From Solanum dulcamara (taxonomy: Eukaryota > Streptophyta > Magnoliopsida > Solanales > Solanaceae), in contig NC_077240.1 of NCBI RefSeq assembly GCF_947179165.1, forward strand, positions 24,036,001 through 24,100,000: a DNA stretch of 64,000 nt, in the 5' to 3' direction. Positions 50,482 to 63,630 of this stretch are shown piece after piece. The position numbers were made by a program, and so were the translations under genes. Within the stretch, counting starts at the first letter, position 1; each line of letters opens with the position of its first letter. The notes under the pieces were generated by a model. The model made no database searches. It was not told the DNA's origin and saw only the letters and a list, made by a program, of their open reading frames with translations.

Positions 50482-51276
50482 CCATTCCTATGATAGGTGT
50501 CTATGGCTATAACAAGTAACCCTTTTTCTGTAAATACCGAGCTTTCCTTCTTGATTGATATCCCCATCGCTGGGTCCTGGTACGAGAGGTTTCAAACCAT
50601 TGACCTCCTCCTTGCCTAGCCTGGGCTGATTTTTGCTTCAACTATGGCCTTTTTCCACAGTTTCTTTTTTGGGGTGTAGTAACAAATGCTGCAGATGCTT
50701 CAAGCTGAGTTATTGTAAATCAAATCCAAAGTTGAGGTGTAATTAAACATCTTTCATATTTAGTTGGAAGAAAATTACTTTAGTTGTCAATAGAGAGCTT
50801 TAACAAATTCTGGAAATTCTACCCTTTGACCTGTATTGCAACCTTAATTTTTACTTTGTAGAGAAGTGTTTTTTCCTCCTCCTAAATTCTAATATTACAT
50901 ATTTTTATTTTTTCGTGAGTGTCTGCTTATTTCAAGGATTTTATATAATTTACAAATTATGATATCTGAAAGACTGAAAATTATAATGAGAGATCAGTGG
51001 TTTACAAAGTACCTCCTGTTTACTTTTTACTTGTTTATTTACAAAAAATCAAAAGGTAATTATCATTTCATACCTATTTTATTTTTATCATCAAGTTCTA
51101 TTTATTTTTCAAACTTGTTAGTGACATAATAAAATCATTATGCGTGCTTTTTATAAAGTGTATCCAAATATGACAAGTAAATATGAATGGAAGGAGTAAT
51201 TAACAATAAAAAAAAAAGAAGGTAAAAGCCAAGTCTATAATTTATTGGATTTTTTTTTAAATGTCATATTTAATAT
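50482..51276. other. Kinase 3' flank
   Basis: The first 250-300 bp should be the kinase 3' UTR (T-rich, non-coding). The rest is AT-rich and holds the Stowaway MITE at 51012-51196. No gene is seen. Confidence 0.55.
51012..51196. mobile_element. Stowaway MITE, 185 bp
   Basis: The ends read inward are cctcctgtttactttttact and ctccttccattcatatttac, with TA duplications at 51010-51011 and 51197-51198. Subterminal acttgt motifs sit near both ends in opposite orientation. It has the expected size for a plant Stowaway element and no coding capacity. Confidence 0.75.
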
Positions 51277-51401
51277 AAGAAATTTCGAATTGTGACAGTA
51301 GTTTCTAACTTTTAGGTTGTAGCAATAAAAAACTTCCAAGTTATAACAGATTTAAAAATAATATACATTAATTAAATTATTAAAAAATGAAATATACATA
51401 A

Positions 51402-53921
51402 TCTATACTATATTAAAAGCACGAAGGTCCTTAATAATAATGTTGATTAAACTTTTTTCACTTCATTAAAAGACTCCGCTTTAGACAAAATATTCTTTTC
51501 AATATTTTTCTCAAATAATTACCATTCTTTTCAATATTTTTCTCAAATAATTATCATTTAATTATTATCCTAATATTTAAAATTTTAAAAATAATTAGAG
51601 TTATAGCTATTAAATCTTTATTATTTATAAAAGGTAAGAACTCCTAATATTTAGACTTTAAAATAAACTACAATTTGACTTCTTAAATTAATCATTATTT
51701 GATTTAGATAGAAAATGTCAATATTTAGGACTCTATTAAAATATACCTTGTAAAATTTCTCTCCATAATTTTCGTATATATTTAATCTATATATATGGAG
51801 TCAAGTTAACAAACATTAAATTAAAAAGTAATGACAACTAAACGCTTACTAAAAAATTTAATACGTGTATGTGATCAATTTTGTTCCTATCTAGAATTCT
51901 TCATCTATGTATATTTATTACGTGTTCTTCCCAAATATTAGATGGTTCTTTTTATTTTTTTACGTCAGAAAATTATATTTAAAATATTTAATTTATTTTG
52001 CATTGATTTTTGTAGATATCTTGAAGATGGTTGACGATGAGAACTCATCACACGGACATGAGGTTGATTTTATGCTCTATTGTAATAAATATAATTTATA
52101 TTGTACCCATCAATTCCCTGCCCTTTTTCCTTTATCTATGATTAAATTCTTTGAAGATTTTAGCATTCTTGCTAACTTTAGGTTATCTTCATGGTTTAGC
52201 AACACTGTTTATTTTCTTAACTTAGCAATTGGGTGCCTTTTTACATAAATTCCTTTCAATTAAAGAGGAAGATGTGAAAAAATTGTTGTTTGGTAACCAA
52301 ATGGATGTAAGGTCCTTTTATCCCATGTTGAGAATTCGACAGATCTATAATACAATTAATTTAAATAATATTTTATTTTAAAAAAAATGAATTTGTTATA
52401 TAATTTTTCTTTGGTTCCCTACCAACAGAAACAAACAATACGGAAGCCATGGGTGAAGCTCAGTCTTGCGAAACTCATCTATCATTTACTATTTTTTTCT
52501 CAAATAATTTTTATTTAATTATTATTATAATATTTAAAACTTTGAAATTAATTAAAAATCTTTACTTATTATAAAAAGAGAAGAACTCCTAATATTTACT
52601 AATATAAAATTAACTGAAATTTTGGTTTTTAAATATTTTCTTATTTTATTCGAAGCAAATCCTAATTTCAATTTGTAATCATAAGGATTTTTACACTTAA
52701 ACTAAAATTTCGTATGTTTATTTAGTAAAAAAAATCTAACAAAGTCAAAGTGTGGAATATTAAATATATTTTAATAAATAACCTTCTACGGAAAGGATTT
52801 ATATAAGGAATAACTTACTGATTTTTAAATTTAAATTCTCAATAGGAGTTTCTTATAATAAGGAAATATTTAATAACCAGAATTTAAGTTTAAAAGAAAG
52901 ATATATTTTAAAAATTAAGGAGTATTAAAATATATGGTAAGAGGTATGAGGAAAACTTAATAATTAAGGAGTTTTAAAATATATGGTAAGCTGAAAAAAT
53001 ATGATAAGATGTATTAGGAGAATTAGTAATTAAAGAGTTATTGAATTTATGGTAAGAGGAAAATATATTTAAAACTTAAGGAGTCCTAAAATATAGGGTA
53101 ACAGGGAAATATATGGTAAGAGGTATTAGAAAAATTAATAATTAAGGAGTCGTAAAATAATATGGAAAGAGAAAAATTTATTTAAAAATTTAACGAGTCG
53201 TAAAATATATAGAAAGAGATAATATAAATGGTAAGAATTCTAAGATTTTAATTTTTCTCATCAACATGTATGTATTTCTTTTGATTACTAAGTTACTTAA
53301 TATTAGATAAGATTCGAAAAATATGGTGAAATGATATTATTTTATTTTATATTCTGTCATTTTTACTTTTCAGTTGATTTTTAAAAAAATTATTTTTCAT
53401 TAGTATTTTTTATGTGACACTATTATTTATGGAAGCCAAGTTGGATGAAAGATTAAATCTAAGGTAAGTATATCAATTTATATATACCACATATAATGTT
53501 AAGTCTCTTGGTAGATGACTTTCATCGCAACTTAGGTCGTCATCTTTTGTTTACCATAATTATTTTTTTCATTATTAATTTGTTACAAGTAGTTGCGTTA
53601 TATTATTATGCTCATATACAATGTAAATTGTTTTTCTTTTACCTTATTGTTTAGAGTGTATTTTTGTGTATCAATACCAATATAATTTTTATTTTTGATA
53701 ACAATGACAAAATTTAGTTCATTACATTCAATTTTGCTCTTTAATTGTTAGTGTGATGGTGAGTTATCATGCTCCTCTTTAAGTACACTTTTATTTTAAA
53801 AATTTATGTTATTTTAAAAAAAAATTGTACTTAATGATATAATGCATACACGATATTTTTTTTTATATATTTATTATTAATTAACGCGATACACACGTGC
53901 AAAGTGCGTATACTTAACTAG
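51402..53921 (+). mobile_element. Non-autonomous Helitron, 2520 bp, in the left MULE arm
   Basis: It begins TCTATACTATATTAAAAGCA, preceded by A, and ends acttaaCTAG followed by T, which is the A|TC...CTAG|T Helitron arrangement. Just before the end is cacgtgcaaagtgcgt, an imperfect hairpin of the usual 3' kind. Removing this segment restores continuity with the opposite MULE arm apart from a small indel. No Rep/helicase coding is present. It contains an internal imperfect repeat (51490-51665 versus about 52490-52610, sharing ttctcaaataatt and gaactcctaatattta). Confidence 0.72.
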
Positions 53922-55121
53922 TTAATAAAAAAGGGAATAAAAAAGACATTTTGTTTAGTTACCATAAAAGTTGGGATTACCATCAATCCTCAACATTAAA
54001 TGCCTCAATTTTCTCAGTTGATTTTTTGTAATCGTAAAAACTAATTTACTGTCCTTAAATTACTCAATTAGTTGATGCGGTTAGATATATTCGTTTTTGA
54101 TAATTTTTTTATTTTTTTTTGAAACTTTTTAATCTCCTTCTTTCTTACCAATTTAGAGGATTTTTTGTGTGGATTTAATAATCGAATTCAGTTGGTATTC
54201 AAATTAAAAGTGAAAGATTGATGTCGATATTGGTGCAACACGGTGGTAGATGAGATTGTTCAGGTTGGTTATCCATTCAGTTTTTTCGCATTTTTTTTCC
54301 GAAACTGTGTCATCTCAATTTTCTTACAGTTCCAAATGTGTCATTAGTTTATGTAATTTTTACTTAAATAGTTGCATTTTTATAATGTGATTCTGTGGTT
54401 GAATGTGTTTTTAATATAAAAATCTTTCCGTTAAATTATACTGAGATGCAATGTTTGTTGTTGTGTGTATAAATATGGTGCAAAATCTTGATAATTTTCA
54501 ATATTTAAAAGCAGATTTTAATATTTTTTTGTATATTTTTGTCTATAAAAGTTGGTAAAAGCAAATTTATTTGTGAGTAGATGAACGTTATGAGTAGTAT
54601 GAAGATTGTATAGTTTGGCTACACATGACATGTTTTTTTATGTGTAGTACATTTGATCGAAAGTAATAAAATAGTGTATTAATATTGAATGAATTTTGTA
54701 TAATAATTGTATAAGTCATTACAGTTGTATGAAATGTGGATATGTTTTTTTTTTGTTTTTTTAAATATTTTTTAAAAACTCATGTGTGAGTATGTGATCA
54801 TTTCGAGTTGTATAAAATTTGTAAAATTTGGATATGTGTGGCATGGTTTGTATGTGGATTAAGATGGATTCAAGTCTAAATTAAATTACTTTGTCTGAAT
54901 TTGAAATGAAGTTTGTATAATTAATTTTTTTTTGCCCTTTAAAACTGGTAAAAATAATAATTCATGTGTGAGTACGTGATAATTTATAGCTGTATGAACT
55001 TTATATAGCTTGGATATGTGTGACATGGTTTGTGTTTGCATTAAATTATAATGGATTTAAATAATTGTGTATGAACTTTGTATGAAATTAGTATGACAAT
55101 TGTATAACTCAACTAACTAAT

Positions 55122-55697
55122 TTTATCATGAAAGCAGGAAAATATGTAGGCTTCCAAATGGAGGGCATCATATACGAGTCTAGTACTCTGTTTGTTGGAC
55201 TGGTTAATGCAATTGCTGCACAACTGGGAGTAAACTTGACTGTCAACGAAATTGATATTAAGTATATTGTGAACAAACGTTGTCCACCCATTTGCATACA
55301 CAATGATTTGAGTGTAAGAGTATACTTGGATCAAAACAAATGTAATGCTGATTTTTCATCAAGTTTTCGTTGTGCGTAACAGTGAAAGATCAAGCTATAG
55401 AAAATTTCGAAAGTGATTGTATGATCGAGCAATTTGAACGTGTTATTGAAAGACCACGCATTGAAATTGATTTGTACTCGACTAATTCAGTCCGGTTGAT
55501 AGGAATGAATAAAGTAGAAGAAGTCGACGAATTAGAGGATGAAAGTTTTGTTATAATTAGTGACAAAACAAATCTGTTGGTGAAAGCTAAACAAGTTTAC
55601 AATAACAAGGATACACTTGTGGCAGTCATGAGGCACTATGCATTAGTGCACAAATCCCTAATATATGAATATCATTGTTATTTGTGCACTATGCATT
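55122..55697 (+). pseudogene. MULE transposase N-terminal fragment, left arm
   Basis: Two frames join across a frameshift near 55365. The first contains VGLVNAIAAQLGVNLTVNEI and KRCPPICIHNDLSVRVYLDQ. The second contains AIENFESDCMIEQFERVI and RHYALVHK. This is the non-catalytic N-terminal region typical of plant MuDR-like transposases; the DDE and zinc-finger parts are absent. It ends in the palindromic centre. Confidence 0.7.
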
Positions 55698-55814
55698 AGT
55701 GCACTAATACATTGTTATGACAGGCATGAGGCACTATGCATTAGTGCACTATGCACAAATAACAAGGAATTCAACCAAATGAGCACTAATGAATAGTGCA
55801 TAGTGCACTAATAC
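55652..55814. repeat. Palindrome-rich centre of the fold-back element
   Basis: The 19-mer gcactatgcattagtgcac occurs at 55633-55651, 55686-55704 and 55731-55749. An inverted, altered version (gcactaatgaatagtgcata) occurs near 55783-55802. The 19-mer is part of the transposase reading frame (the HYALVH codons) and is itself nearly palindromic. Between copies are short inverted pieces such as aaataacaa/ttgttatttg. Confidence 0.85.
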
Positions 55815-55837
55815 ACTAATGCATAATATCTCATGAC

Positions 55838-56300
55838 TGACATAAGTGTATCTTTGTTATTGTAAACTTGTTTAGCTTCCACCAAATGATTCGTTTTGTC
55901 ACTAATTATAGCAGAACTTTCATCGTCTAATTCATTGATTTTTTCTACTGTATCCATTCCTATCAATCAGACTGAATTAGTCGAGTACAAATTAATTTCA
56001 GTGCGTGGTTCTCCAACAACACGTTCAACTTGCTCGATCATAAAATCACTTTCAAAATTTTCTATAGCTCGGTCTTTCACTATTACGCACAACAGAAACT
56101 TGACAAAAAAATCAGCATTACATTTCTTTTGATCCAAGTATATTCTTACACCCACATCATTGTGTATGCAAATGGGTGGACAACGTTTGTTCACAATATA
56201 CTTAATCTCAATTTTGTTGTCAGTCGTATCTTAATCAGTCCAAAAAATAGAGTACTAGACTCATATATGATGCCCTCCATTTGGAAGCCTACATATTTCC
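55838..56300 (-). pseudogene. MULE transposase N-terminal fragment, right arm
   Basis: On the minus strand 55967-56194 reads KRCPPICIHNDVGVRIYLDQ and FMIEQVERVVGEPRTEINLY, the same region as the left arm with several substitutions. Upstream codons near 56300-56200 are frameshifted. The divergence between arms (for example CMIEQFERVI versus FMIEQVERVV) shows that the inverted duplication is not very recent. Confidence 0.7.
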
Positions 56301-56839
56301 CTGCTTTCGTAATAAAATCAATCAGTTGAGTTATACAATTATCATACTAATTTCATACAAAGTTCGTACACAATTATTTAAATACATTATAATTTAATAC
56401 AAACACAAATAATGCTACACATATCCAAGCTATACAAAGTTCATACAACTATAAATTATCACGTACTCACAAATAAATTGTTTTTACCAGTTTTAATGGA
56501 CAAAAAAATCAATTATATACACTTCATTCCAAATTCAAACAAAGTAATTTTAGACTTGAATCCATCTTAGTCCACATATAAATCATTCCACACATATCCA
56601 AATTATACAAATTTTATACAACTCTAAATGATCATGTATTCACACATGACTTTTTTTAAAAAATCTTTTAATATATATATATATATATATCCACATTTCA
56701 TACAACTGTAATGACTTATACAATTATTATATAAAATTCATTCAATATTCATACACTATTTTATTATTTTCAGTCAAATGTAGTACACATAAAAAATATG
56801 TCATATATAGCCAAACTATACAATCTTCATACTACTCAT

Positions 56840-57487
56840 TAGGGGTGTACATGGACCGGGTTGGTTCGAATTTTTTACAAACCAAACCAAACCATTTGTG
56901 TCGGGTTATTAAATCTATAAACCAAACCAAACCAATAAAAGTCGAGTTTTTCGATATCAATTTTTCTCGGGTTTTTCGGGTTTTTTCGGGTTTTTCGGGT
57001 TTTTTTGGGTTTTTTGGGTTTTTCATAGTATCTAATAAAAAGCACAGAGCAGTACTTCTTAAAAAGAATTCTAGTACAAAATATCAACATATAAGATGGA
57101 GGCAGAACACTGTTTGAAGTTTTAACTTTATAATATAACTTTATAAGATGAGCTTTTTTTGTATATTATTTAGATGAGCTTCTCAAATCCAAATCTAAAT
57201 GTAAGAAAGAAAACAAAAATTATGAAAAAATTTTAAAAAATATTTATAAATTACATTTTAATAAATATTTTTATGTATAACATAATTTAAAAGTAGTATA
57301 TCTATAATCGGGTTGGTTTGGGTTCGGTTTGACTTTTTTTAGTTAAAACCAAACCAACCCTATAATGGTCGGTTTTTTTTTCCAAACACCAAACCAAGTC
57401 AAACCAAACCACTAGTCGGGTTTTTTTTCCGGTTTGGTTCGGTTTGTCGGTTTGGTGCGGTTTATCGATTTGCCCTGTACATCCCTA
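56840..57487. mobile_element. hAT-type non-autonomous element, 648 bp, in the right MULE arm
   Basis: The left end is taggggtgtaca and the right end, inverted, is tagggatgtaca: a 12-bp TIR with one mismatch. A perfect 8-bp duplication, ctactcat, lies at 56832-56839 and 57488-57495, diagnostic of hAT. Subterminal aaaccaaacc/ggtttggtt repeats occur in opposite orientations, and a (cgggttttt)n-like tract lies at about 56966-57024. There is no coding capacity. Confidence 0.9.
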
Positions 57488-58260
57488 CTACTCATAACGT
57501 TCATTTACTCACAGATCAATTTGCTTTTACCAACATTTACAGACAAAAAATATAACAAAAAATAATTAAAATTTGCTTATAAATATTAAAAATTATACAA
57601 ATTTCGCATCATATTTATACACACAACAACAAATATTGCATCTTAGTATAATTTAAAATGGAAAGATTTTCATATCAAAAATACGTTCAACCATAGAATC
57701 ACATTATAAAAACGCAATTATTTGAGTAAAAATTACATAAACTAATGACTTGTTTGAAACTGTAAGAAAATTGAGATGACAGAGTTTCGAAAAAAAAACA
57801 CGGAAAAAAATTGAATGGATAACCAACCTGAACAACGTACCACCGTGTTGCACCAATATCGACACCAATCTTTCATTTTTCATTTGAATACCAACTAAAT
57901 TCGATTGTAAAACCCACACAAAAAATCATCTTAGTTGGTAAGAAAGAAGGAGATTAAAGAGTTTCAAAAAAAAAATTATCAGAAACAAATATATCTAAGT
58001 GCATCAATTAATTGAGTAATTTAAGGACAGTAAATTCGTTTTACTGTTACAACAAATCAACTTATTGGGAAAATTGAGGCTTTTAATGTTGAGGATCTAT
58101 AGTAATCCCAACTTTTATGGTAACTGAACAAAGTGCCCTTTTTATTTCATTTTTTAATACTTTAATTAATGAATATTATTTTTAAATCTGTTATAACTTG
58201 AAAGTTTTTTATTGTTACAACCTAAACGTTAGAAATTACTGTCACAATTTAAAATTTCTT

Positions 58261-60002
58261 CTTCGCCGGTATGGTATTCTTTTTGACGGGTGATTGTGTT
58301 AAAATGTTGAATGTTGGTGGCTCGATTTCGACTATTTGTTGATGTTCAACAAATCTTGGACTTTTTCTTGGTGTCTGACGATGTATTTGATTTTTGTTCA
58401 TCGTGTAAAACGATTGAAATCTTGTTGAATAGAGGTTGAAATCGCACGAACAAAGAGGTTTTGAAATAGAGTGGAAGGTGTTTTGAATTAAGTTGAAGAG
58501 AGAAGGTGAGGTAGAAAGAGAAAAACAAACTTGAAAGCACACGAAAAAGGGTGGAAAAAGATTTAGGCGTGTGAGTGTGGTAACCGAGTTACAGTGATTT
58601 GATTTTCACCCATTAATGCGTCGTCAGATTTTATTCATCTCTCTCCATGCAATTATCTCTCATTAATTATGTGGAGAGAGAAAAAAAATTATAAAGTATT
58701 TAATTTAAATTAATTTTAAATAAATAGAGATATGTTAAGATCTGAGAATAAAATGTGACAAATTATAAATACTTTAGACTATATTTAAAACTTGTAATAT
58801 TTATTCTTAAATGCATGTATGATATAATTTTTCCTAGGTTTTTTATTTGGATGGTTGTTAATTGTCGTATCATATTATTACTACTTTAAGTACAACTAAT
58901 TTAATGTGTGTTATCATATTTTGTATAGCATTATAGTGGATAATTAGGTAGTAACCGAAAGCTCAGATTCATAGGATCTTCTCCAAACATTCAAAGCAAA
59001 ACATAAAATATTTTAACTTGGAAACCTCTAGTGATTTTAAACCCCCTAAATTACTAAGCTGACCTTTAGCCTTTGTCTTTAGGGAAATTAAAATCTCTAT
59101 ATATACATAAATTTTTTTTTTACCTTATATACAATGTAATTTTTTAACAATTTGAACCCCTTGCGTCCCTAGTTCCGCCTTTGACTTCAACCCTCTTGGA
59201 AATCCTATAAATTGGCATAAAAGATTAGAATATAAAATTTTATGGAGGATAAAATATCAAGACCAAAGAAAAGACAAACCATAGCAATCTTGGATCTGTA
59301 AGAACTTTTTGGTGGTTCCATCATCCTAATAAACTGAATTTTCTGGATGTTTAAAGTTTCGGTTAAAATTTAATGTATTCGATGAAGATTTGAGCTATTG
59401 ATGATGTTTTTGACTCTGGAGTTTCGTAAGTTTAAAATCATTGGAGGCGAAATTCATTTTTTTTGCATAATTTTATATTATAAAATTGTGTATAAATACA
59501 TCTTAACACTATTATACATTTTTATGTAAGGTTAATACAATTCTCTTTAGTAAATATATAATATTGTATATCGTGAATAATACCGTTGTAGAAACAAAGT
59601 TTGCTGTGTGAATAAACTGAAAACATGGTAATGTGGGTGCAATATATTATGTTGGACGGTACATTTTTGAAAATATTCTATAGCTTAAAGTGTTCTTACA
59701 TTTTGTTATTGTTTTTATTAATTTTTAAAAGAAACTTCACTTCCTGTAGAAAATTAGATTTTTCTTTCCCCATGTTACTGGTTTAAATTAACCCGATTAA
59801 CTTCAACGTTAATCCAATTTTGACGACCAAAAAGGAATATCTCCCAAAAGGTTAATGGAACTAACTAAAAATATGTCAAACTAATTACAGGTATCTGTTT
59901 ACCCAAAAAGTAAACAAAGAGGCCACATTGCAAGATTTTTTTATTTTTTTTGTGGCAAAAAATGCTCCCACTTTGTAGTGTCAAAAATGACATGAGCAAT
60001 AT
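58261..60002. other. Intergenic stretch between the MULE and the SNF2 gene
   Basis: No gene is supported. The region 58960-59180 ends in ttccgcctttgac and resembles the element remnant in the 32.5-kb repeat (about 33183-33498), so a degraded repeat of that family is possible. The bases nearest 60003 should be the 3' UTR of the SNF2 gene. Confidence 0.5.
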
Positions 60003-63000
60003 TTACACATTTACAGTCCTGTGGAATTGTCCAGAGATGTCATCTAAGTCAATAATTTCATCCTTGTTTTCCTTTTCCATTTCAATAATCTCCAGCTCCT
60101 TATGCAGTTCAGCAAGTTGTCTTTGTAAGTTCTGCCCTTTATCAGATAACTTGGAAATCATATCCTGAAAAGGTTAAAAAGATGAAGTAAGAGATACTAG
60201 ACAATATCATACAAGTACAAATTATAAGCTTTCATCATATACCTTCTTCGCTAAAAGTAGATAAACCCGCCTGATTCTGTCCTTGATATCAGCTTCTGTA
60301 GGACCAACTCTAGTAGGTACAGACTTCTTTTCCTGTAATTTCACGTCCTTTGGCTTAAAAGCATACTGACTCCTGGAAGAACAACAAAGGAACTAAATCA
60401 AAAGACAATAGATAGAGTTGCAGTTACTAATTGAGGTTTATATGAGTCATACGCATCAACAGCACGTTCAACTGATGAGTGCGATGATGAGTTCCCAGCG
60501 TATGTCATCCTCTCTCGTGCACTACATACAGGTAGAAAACAAAAACTCTTAGAAGGTGATGGTAACAACACAGATGGAAAAACACAGCTACTTTCAGAGT
60601 GCACACTAAGAATGGTCCAAAAATAAGCCAGGGCATAGTGACAATCTTTTAGTTGGGAAAGAAAGGAAAAAAGATGATGTTGTAGCACACTAGCACCAAT
60701 AAAAAGGGACACTGTTAATGAGCTCAAGTCACTGATCTTCAAGATCCTGAAAAAAAAGAAGGCAAAGCTTGCACATGCTTATTAGAATAAACTCATGGAT
60801 TCAGATTAATTTTTACAGCAAAAAGCAATTTTTTTTAAAAATAAAACAAGAAGATTCCTGTAGCTTAAAGCAAAGTGAAGCATACCAATAATACAATCTA
60901 TAGGATGTAAGTTCACAGTAACTACGTTATACTACGTAAATTCCAACGCAGAGTAAAAACATTAAACTGTAAGTTGCACAAGCCAACAGGAAAATTACAA
61001 ATCGTATAATGAGTTTCTTCTTTTCGACTTGATCAGCCATAAAATGATTAATTTGAAACATCCAGTACCATATTAATTACTTTAACTTAATAATTATACT
61101 ATTGCAAGAGTCATTTTTTTGTTGGTATAATCAGAAATCAGTAAAAAGAAGCAAGAGTCACATGTATGAAAGAGTCACCAAGAATAAGACAGGGAAAACA
61201 AATTAGGAAAGCATAGAAACGCAAGTAGAAAAACTAGAGTTATTGCAAATTATAGAAGTAAAAAACAACAACAGTAAAGACAAATGATCATTTCTTGCTT
61301 GGATTGCTTTGTTACTAACAATATGAAGCATGCACTTCCTCAAAATTGCAAAACTTCACCCGTGAGAAGACACGAGTTATAATAGCATTGTATCTAAGTT
61401 TCCCTTGAAGGCCTAGCAAGTTTCAAGCTGAGTCTCCAATTGTCAGATGAGTGTAATGTCTTAAGTTAATACGCCAGTAAAACTGATCATAAGAAGGCAC
61501 AGAAAAATTAGTTGCTATGGTTTTGTGGGTCCTTGTGTGCTTCAACTAAACAGTTGTTCCCGCCTAAAAACGAGTGTTCTTACTTCCCCATAATACTTAA
61601 AGATTTACTATAATCTTATCACTGCTTTCATGTCCGTGAGTTAGGAGCATACGTGCATGTGTAGTGAGGCATGAAGCTAAGTAGGATTATACATTTCACA
61701 TGTGGTGAGGCAAGGGAGGCAATAAAGCTGAGTAAGATTCCACATACTCTATCCCTTTTATGTCGTTCGACTGAACATGGAGTTTAATCTATTAGTCGGA
61801 ATTGTGTATTATATTGGTACAAGAGAAAGAATATATTAAATGTTTGGTTATAGAATTATTAAGTTCAAAACTTTATTAGTTAAATGAAGCTGAATTATTG
61901 CAAGTAGTCAAACTATATTTTCTGCATTGCAAAAAAATTCTAACGCAGTTAGGAGTCCAAGGCTTCTACGTGAATCTGGACATAGATATCTTAATTTTAG
62001 GTAGGAAATTAACATATTACAACTATGAATATTTAAAAATGTTTGAAAAAGTCATAATTGACGAATAAAAAAGCTAGTTCCACTCCTCCAATAGTATATT
62101 GCAAATTCGTGTAGGATGAAGAGAATATAAAATAGTATCATCTGTGAAATAGTGTCAAACACTCTGGCATGATCCAAATAGAAAAAATCGTAGAACTTAC
62201 ATTTTCACTTCGTCCTCATCTTGGACAGCTTGCACAGGCGCTGTCTTTGAGAAAAGCAGACTATGGCTGCTAACTCCTGCTATACCCAGAGTCTCCAAAA
62301 ACTTTACATGGGCCTTCAAAGTCTCTTCCCTGCAGCAAAATGAGTATCATTGTAAAAACTAGTCGACAACAAAAGCACCACTTGGCTTATGGTCATCATA
62401 AACTATTGCTGATTTTAAGGGCACAAGCCTTGAGAAATAATCTGAAATCCTATCAAAGCTAGACAGGAGAACAATCACTCAGAATTATATGAGATATAAA
62501 CACATTACATTTTGTGCTCATGATCATGCTCTTCATTCAACTGTTTTTGAGTATTTGATATGTCAAAGCCACCATCTTTAGGAAGGCTGAAGAGTTCCCT
62601 AAGATCCTGAAAAGTAGACAACACAAGCCAATCAGCACAGTTCATATTGGCAGCTAGATATACCAAATATAACTTTTAGAATATCCACCTAACCATACAT
62701 ATACCTGTTGACTGAAATAACGGATTTGTTCTTTGTGCTCAGTTGCTGTTTTGAACAATCCCCCTTTGTATACCTGAACCATAAGTATTAGATAATGTGC
62801 GTTATAGGGAAGATAAAATAACCAAACAATTGCCTTCTGCCAAAGGATGTAACCTCACACATTAATAAAAGTATTGAAGTTTCTTAAAAGCGGGTCAGAT
62901 CCTCAAATCGAGGAATTCTACGTTTATCACAATTCTGAATTGCCTTTCTCTTGGTCTTAGAATTAACTTGAATATAATTCAAGAGAATAAACAAAATTAA

Positions 63001-63630
63001 AAGTTTAAAATGTGTATTACATTCACAATATATCGAGATCCATTTATACGTAGGAAAATATTATGTAGAATACTTCATAAGATATTCTATACTTAATTTT
63101 AGAAGAATAATGATCTGTACTATTGAAATAAAAAGTAATTACTTATTTTATGCATAGACTAAAGAGGTTGTATAAACGCAAGCGACCCTTTTGTGAACGA
63201 CCAATTTCAATAGGAATCTCTTTTCGTCTCTCTCATTTTACACAAATAACAAATCAGATCTTTGAATTTAGAGCTCTTCATGACACAAGGACCATGCAGT
63301 TAGCTATAGAGACTACAATGTCAGCCGCCTACACTCCATCAGAATAGGCATTAGTTTAGTAACTTCTATCTGTTTATCATACTTCTCAAGATAGCCAACC
63401 ACACATAACAGTTGATGTATTAAATATTTAAGGGTCACAACTATTAACGATCACTCATTCATCATTAACCAATTGTATATTTACCACAACTCATTCAAGC
63501 ATAAATACAAATATATACCTGCTTCCTATAAATCTTCTCTTCAACTGTGCCACAAGTCATCAATCTATAAACAACAACATCCTTCGTCTGCCCAATTCTG
63601 TAGGCGCGGTCAACACTTTGATTATCCGTG
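60003..63630 (-). CDS. CHR24: SNF2-family ATPase, CHR24/ERCC6L-like, 3' part only
   Basis: Seven exons join in phase on the minus strand: 63519-63630, 62705-62773, 62509-62606, 62201-62329, 60453-60521, 60243-60372 and 60003-60164, with a stop at 60003-60005. The first visible exon carries helicase motif [19 protein letters not shown]. It is followed by [44 protein letters not shown] and a Lys/Glu-rich coiled tail ending GQFHRTVNV. This tail order fits plant CHR24, the counterpart of animal ERCC6L/PICH, a DNA translocase that acts on chromatin and mitotic DNA bridges. Catalytic motifs I-V and the N-terminus lie beyond 64000; bases 63631-64000 are intron. The 1.7-kb intron 60522-62200 has no extra exon that I could see. 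The family is clear; the exact orthologue rests on memory of the tail sequence. Confidence 0.87.

Larger units (their letters stand above)
51277..58260. mobile_element. Fold-back MULE with arms of about 1.8 kb
   Basis: The left end aagaaatttcgaattgtgac and the reverse complement of the right end (aagaaattttaaattgtgac) match, and the similarity continues inward. Shared blocks include gttataacagatttaaaaat, agttaccataaaagttggg, ttactgtccttaaattactc, the transposase start, and on to about 55651 on the left and 55815 on the right. Excluding the Helitron (left arm) and hAT element (right arm), the arms are about 1836 and 1775 bp. Each arm encodes the N-terminus of a MULE transposase, facing inward. 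The catalytic part is gone, so it is non-autonomous. I found no 9-bp target duplication at these ends. Confidence 0.8.

Noticed and set aside
51268..58269. 9-bp target duplication for the large fold-back MULE
   Set aside because: The flanks atttaatat and cttcgccgg do not match; the ends may be eroded or displaced.
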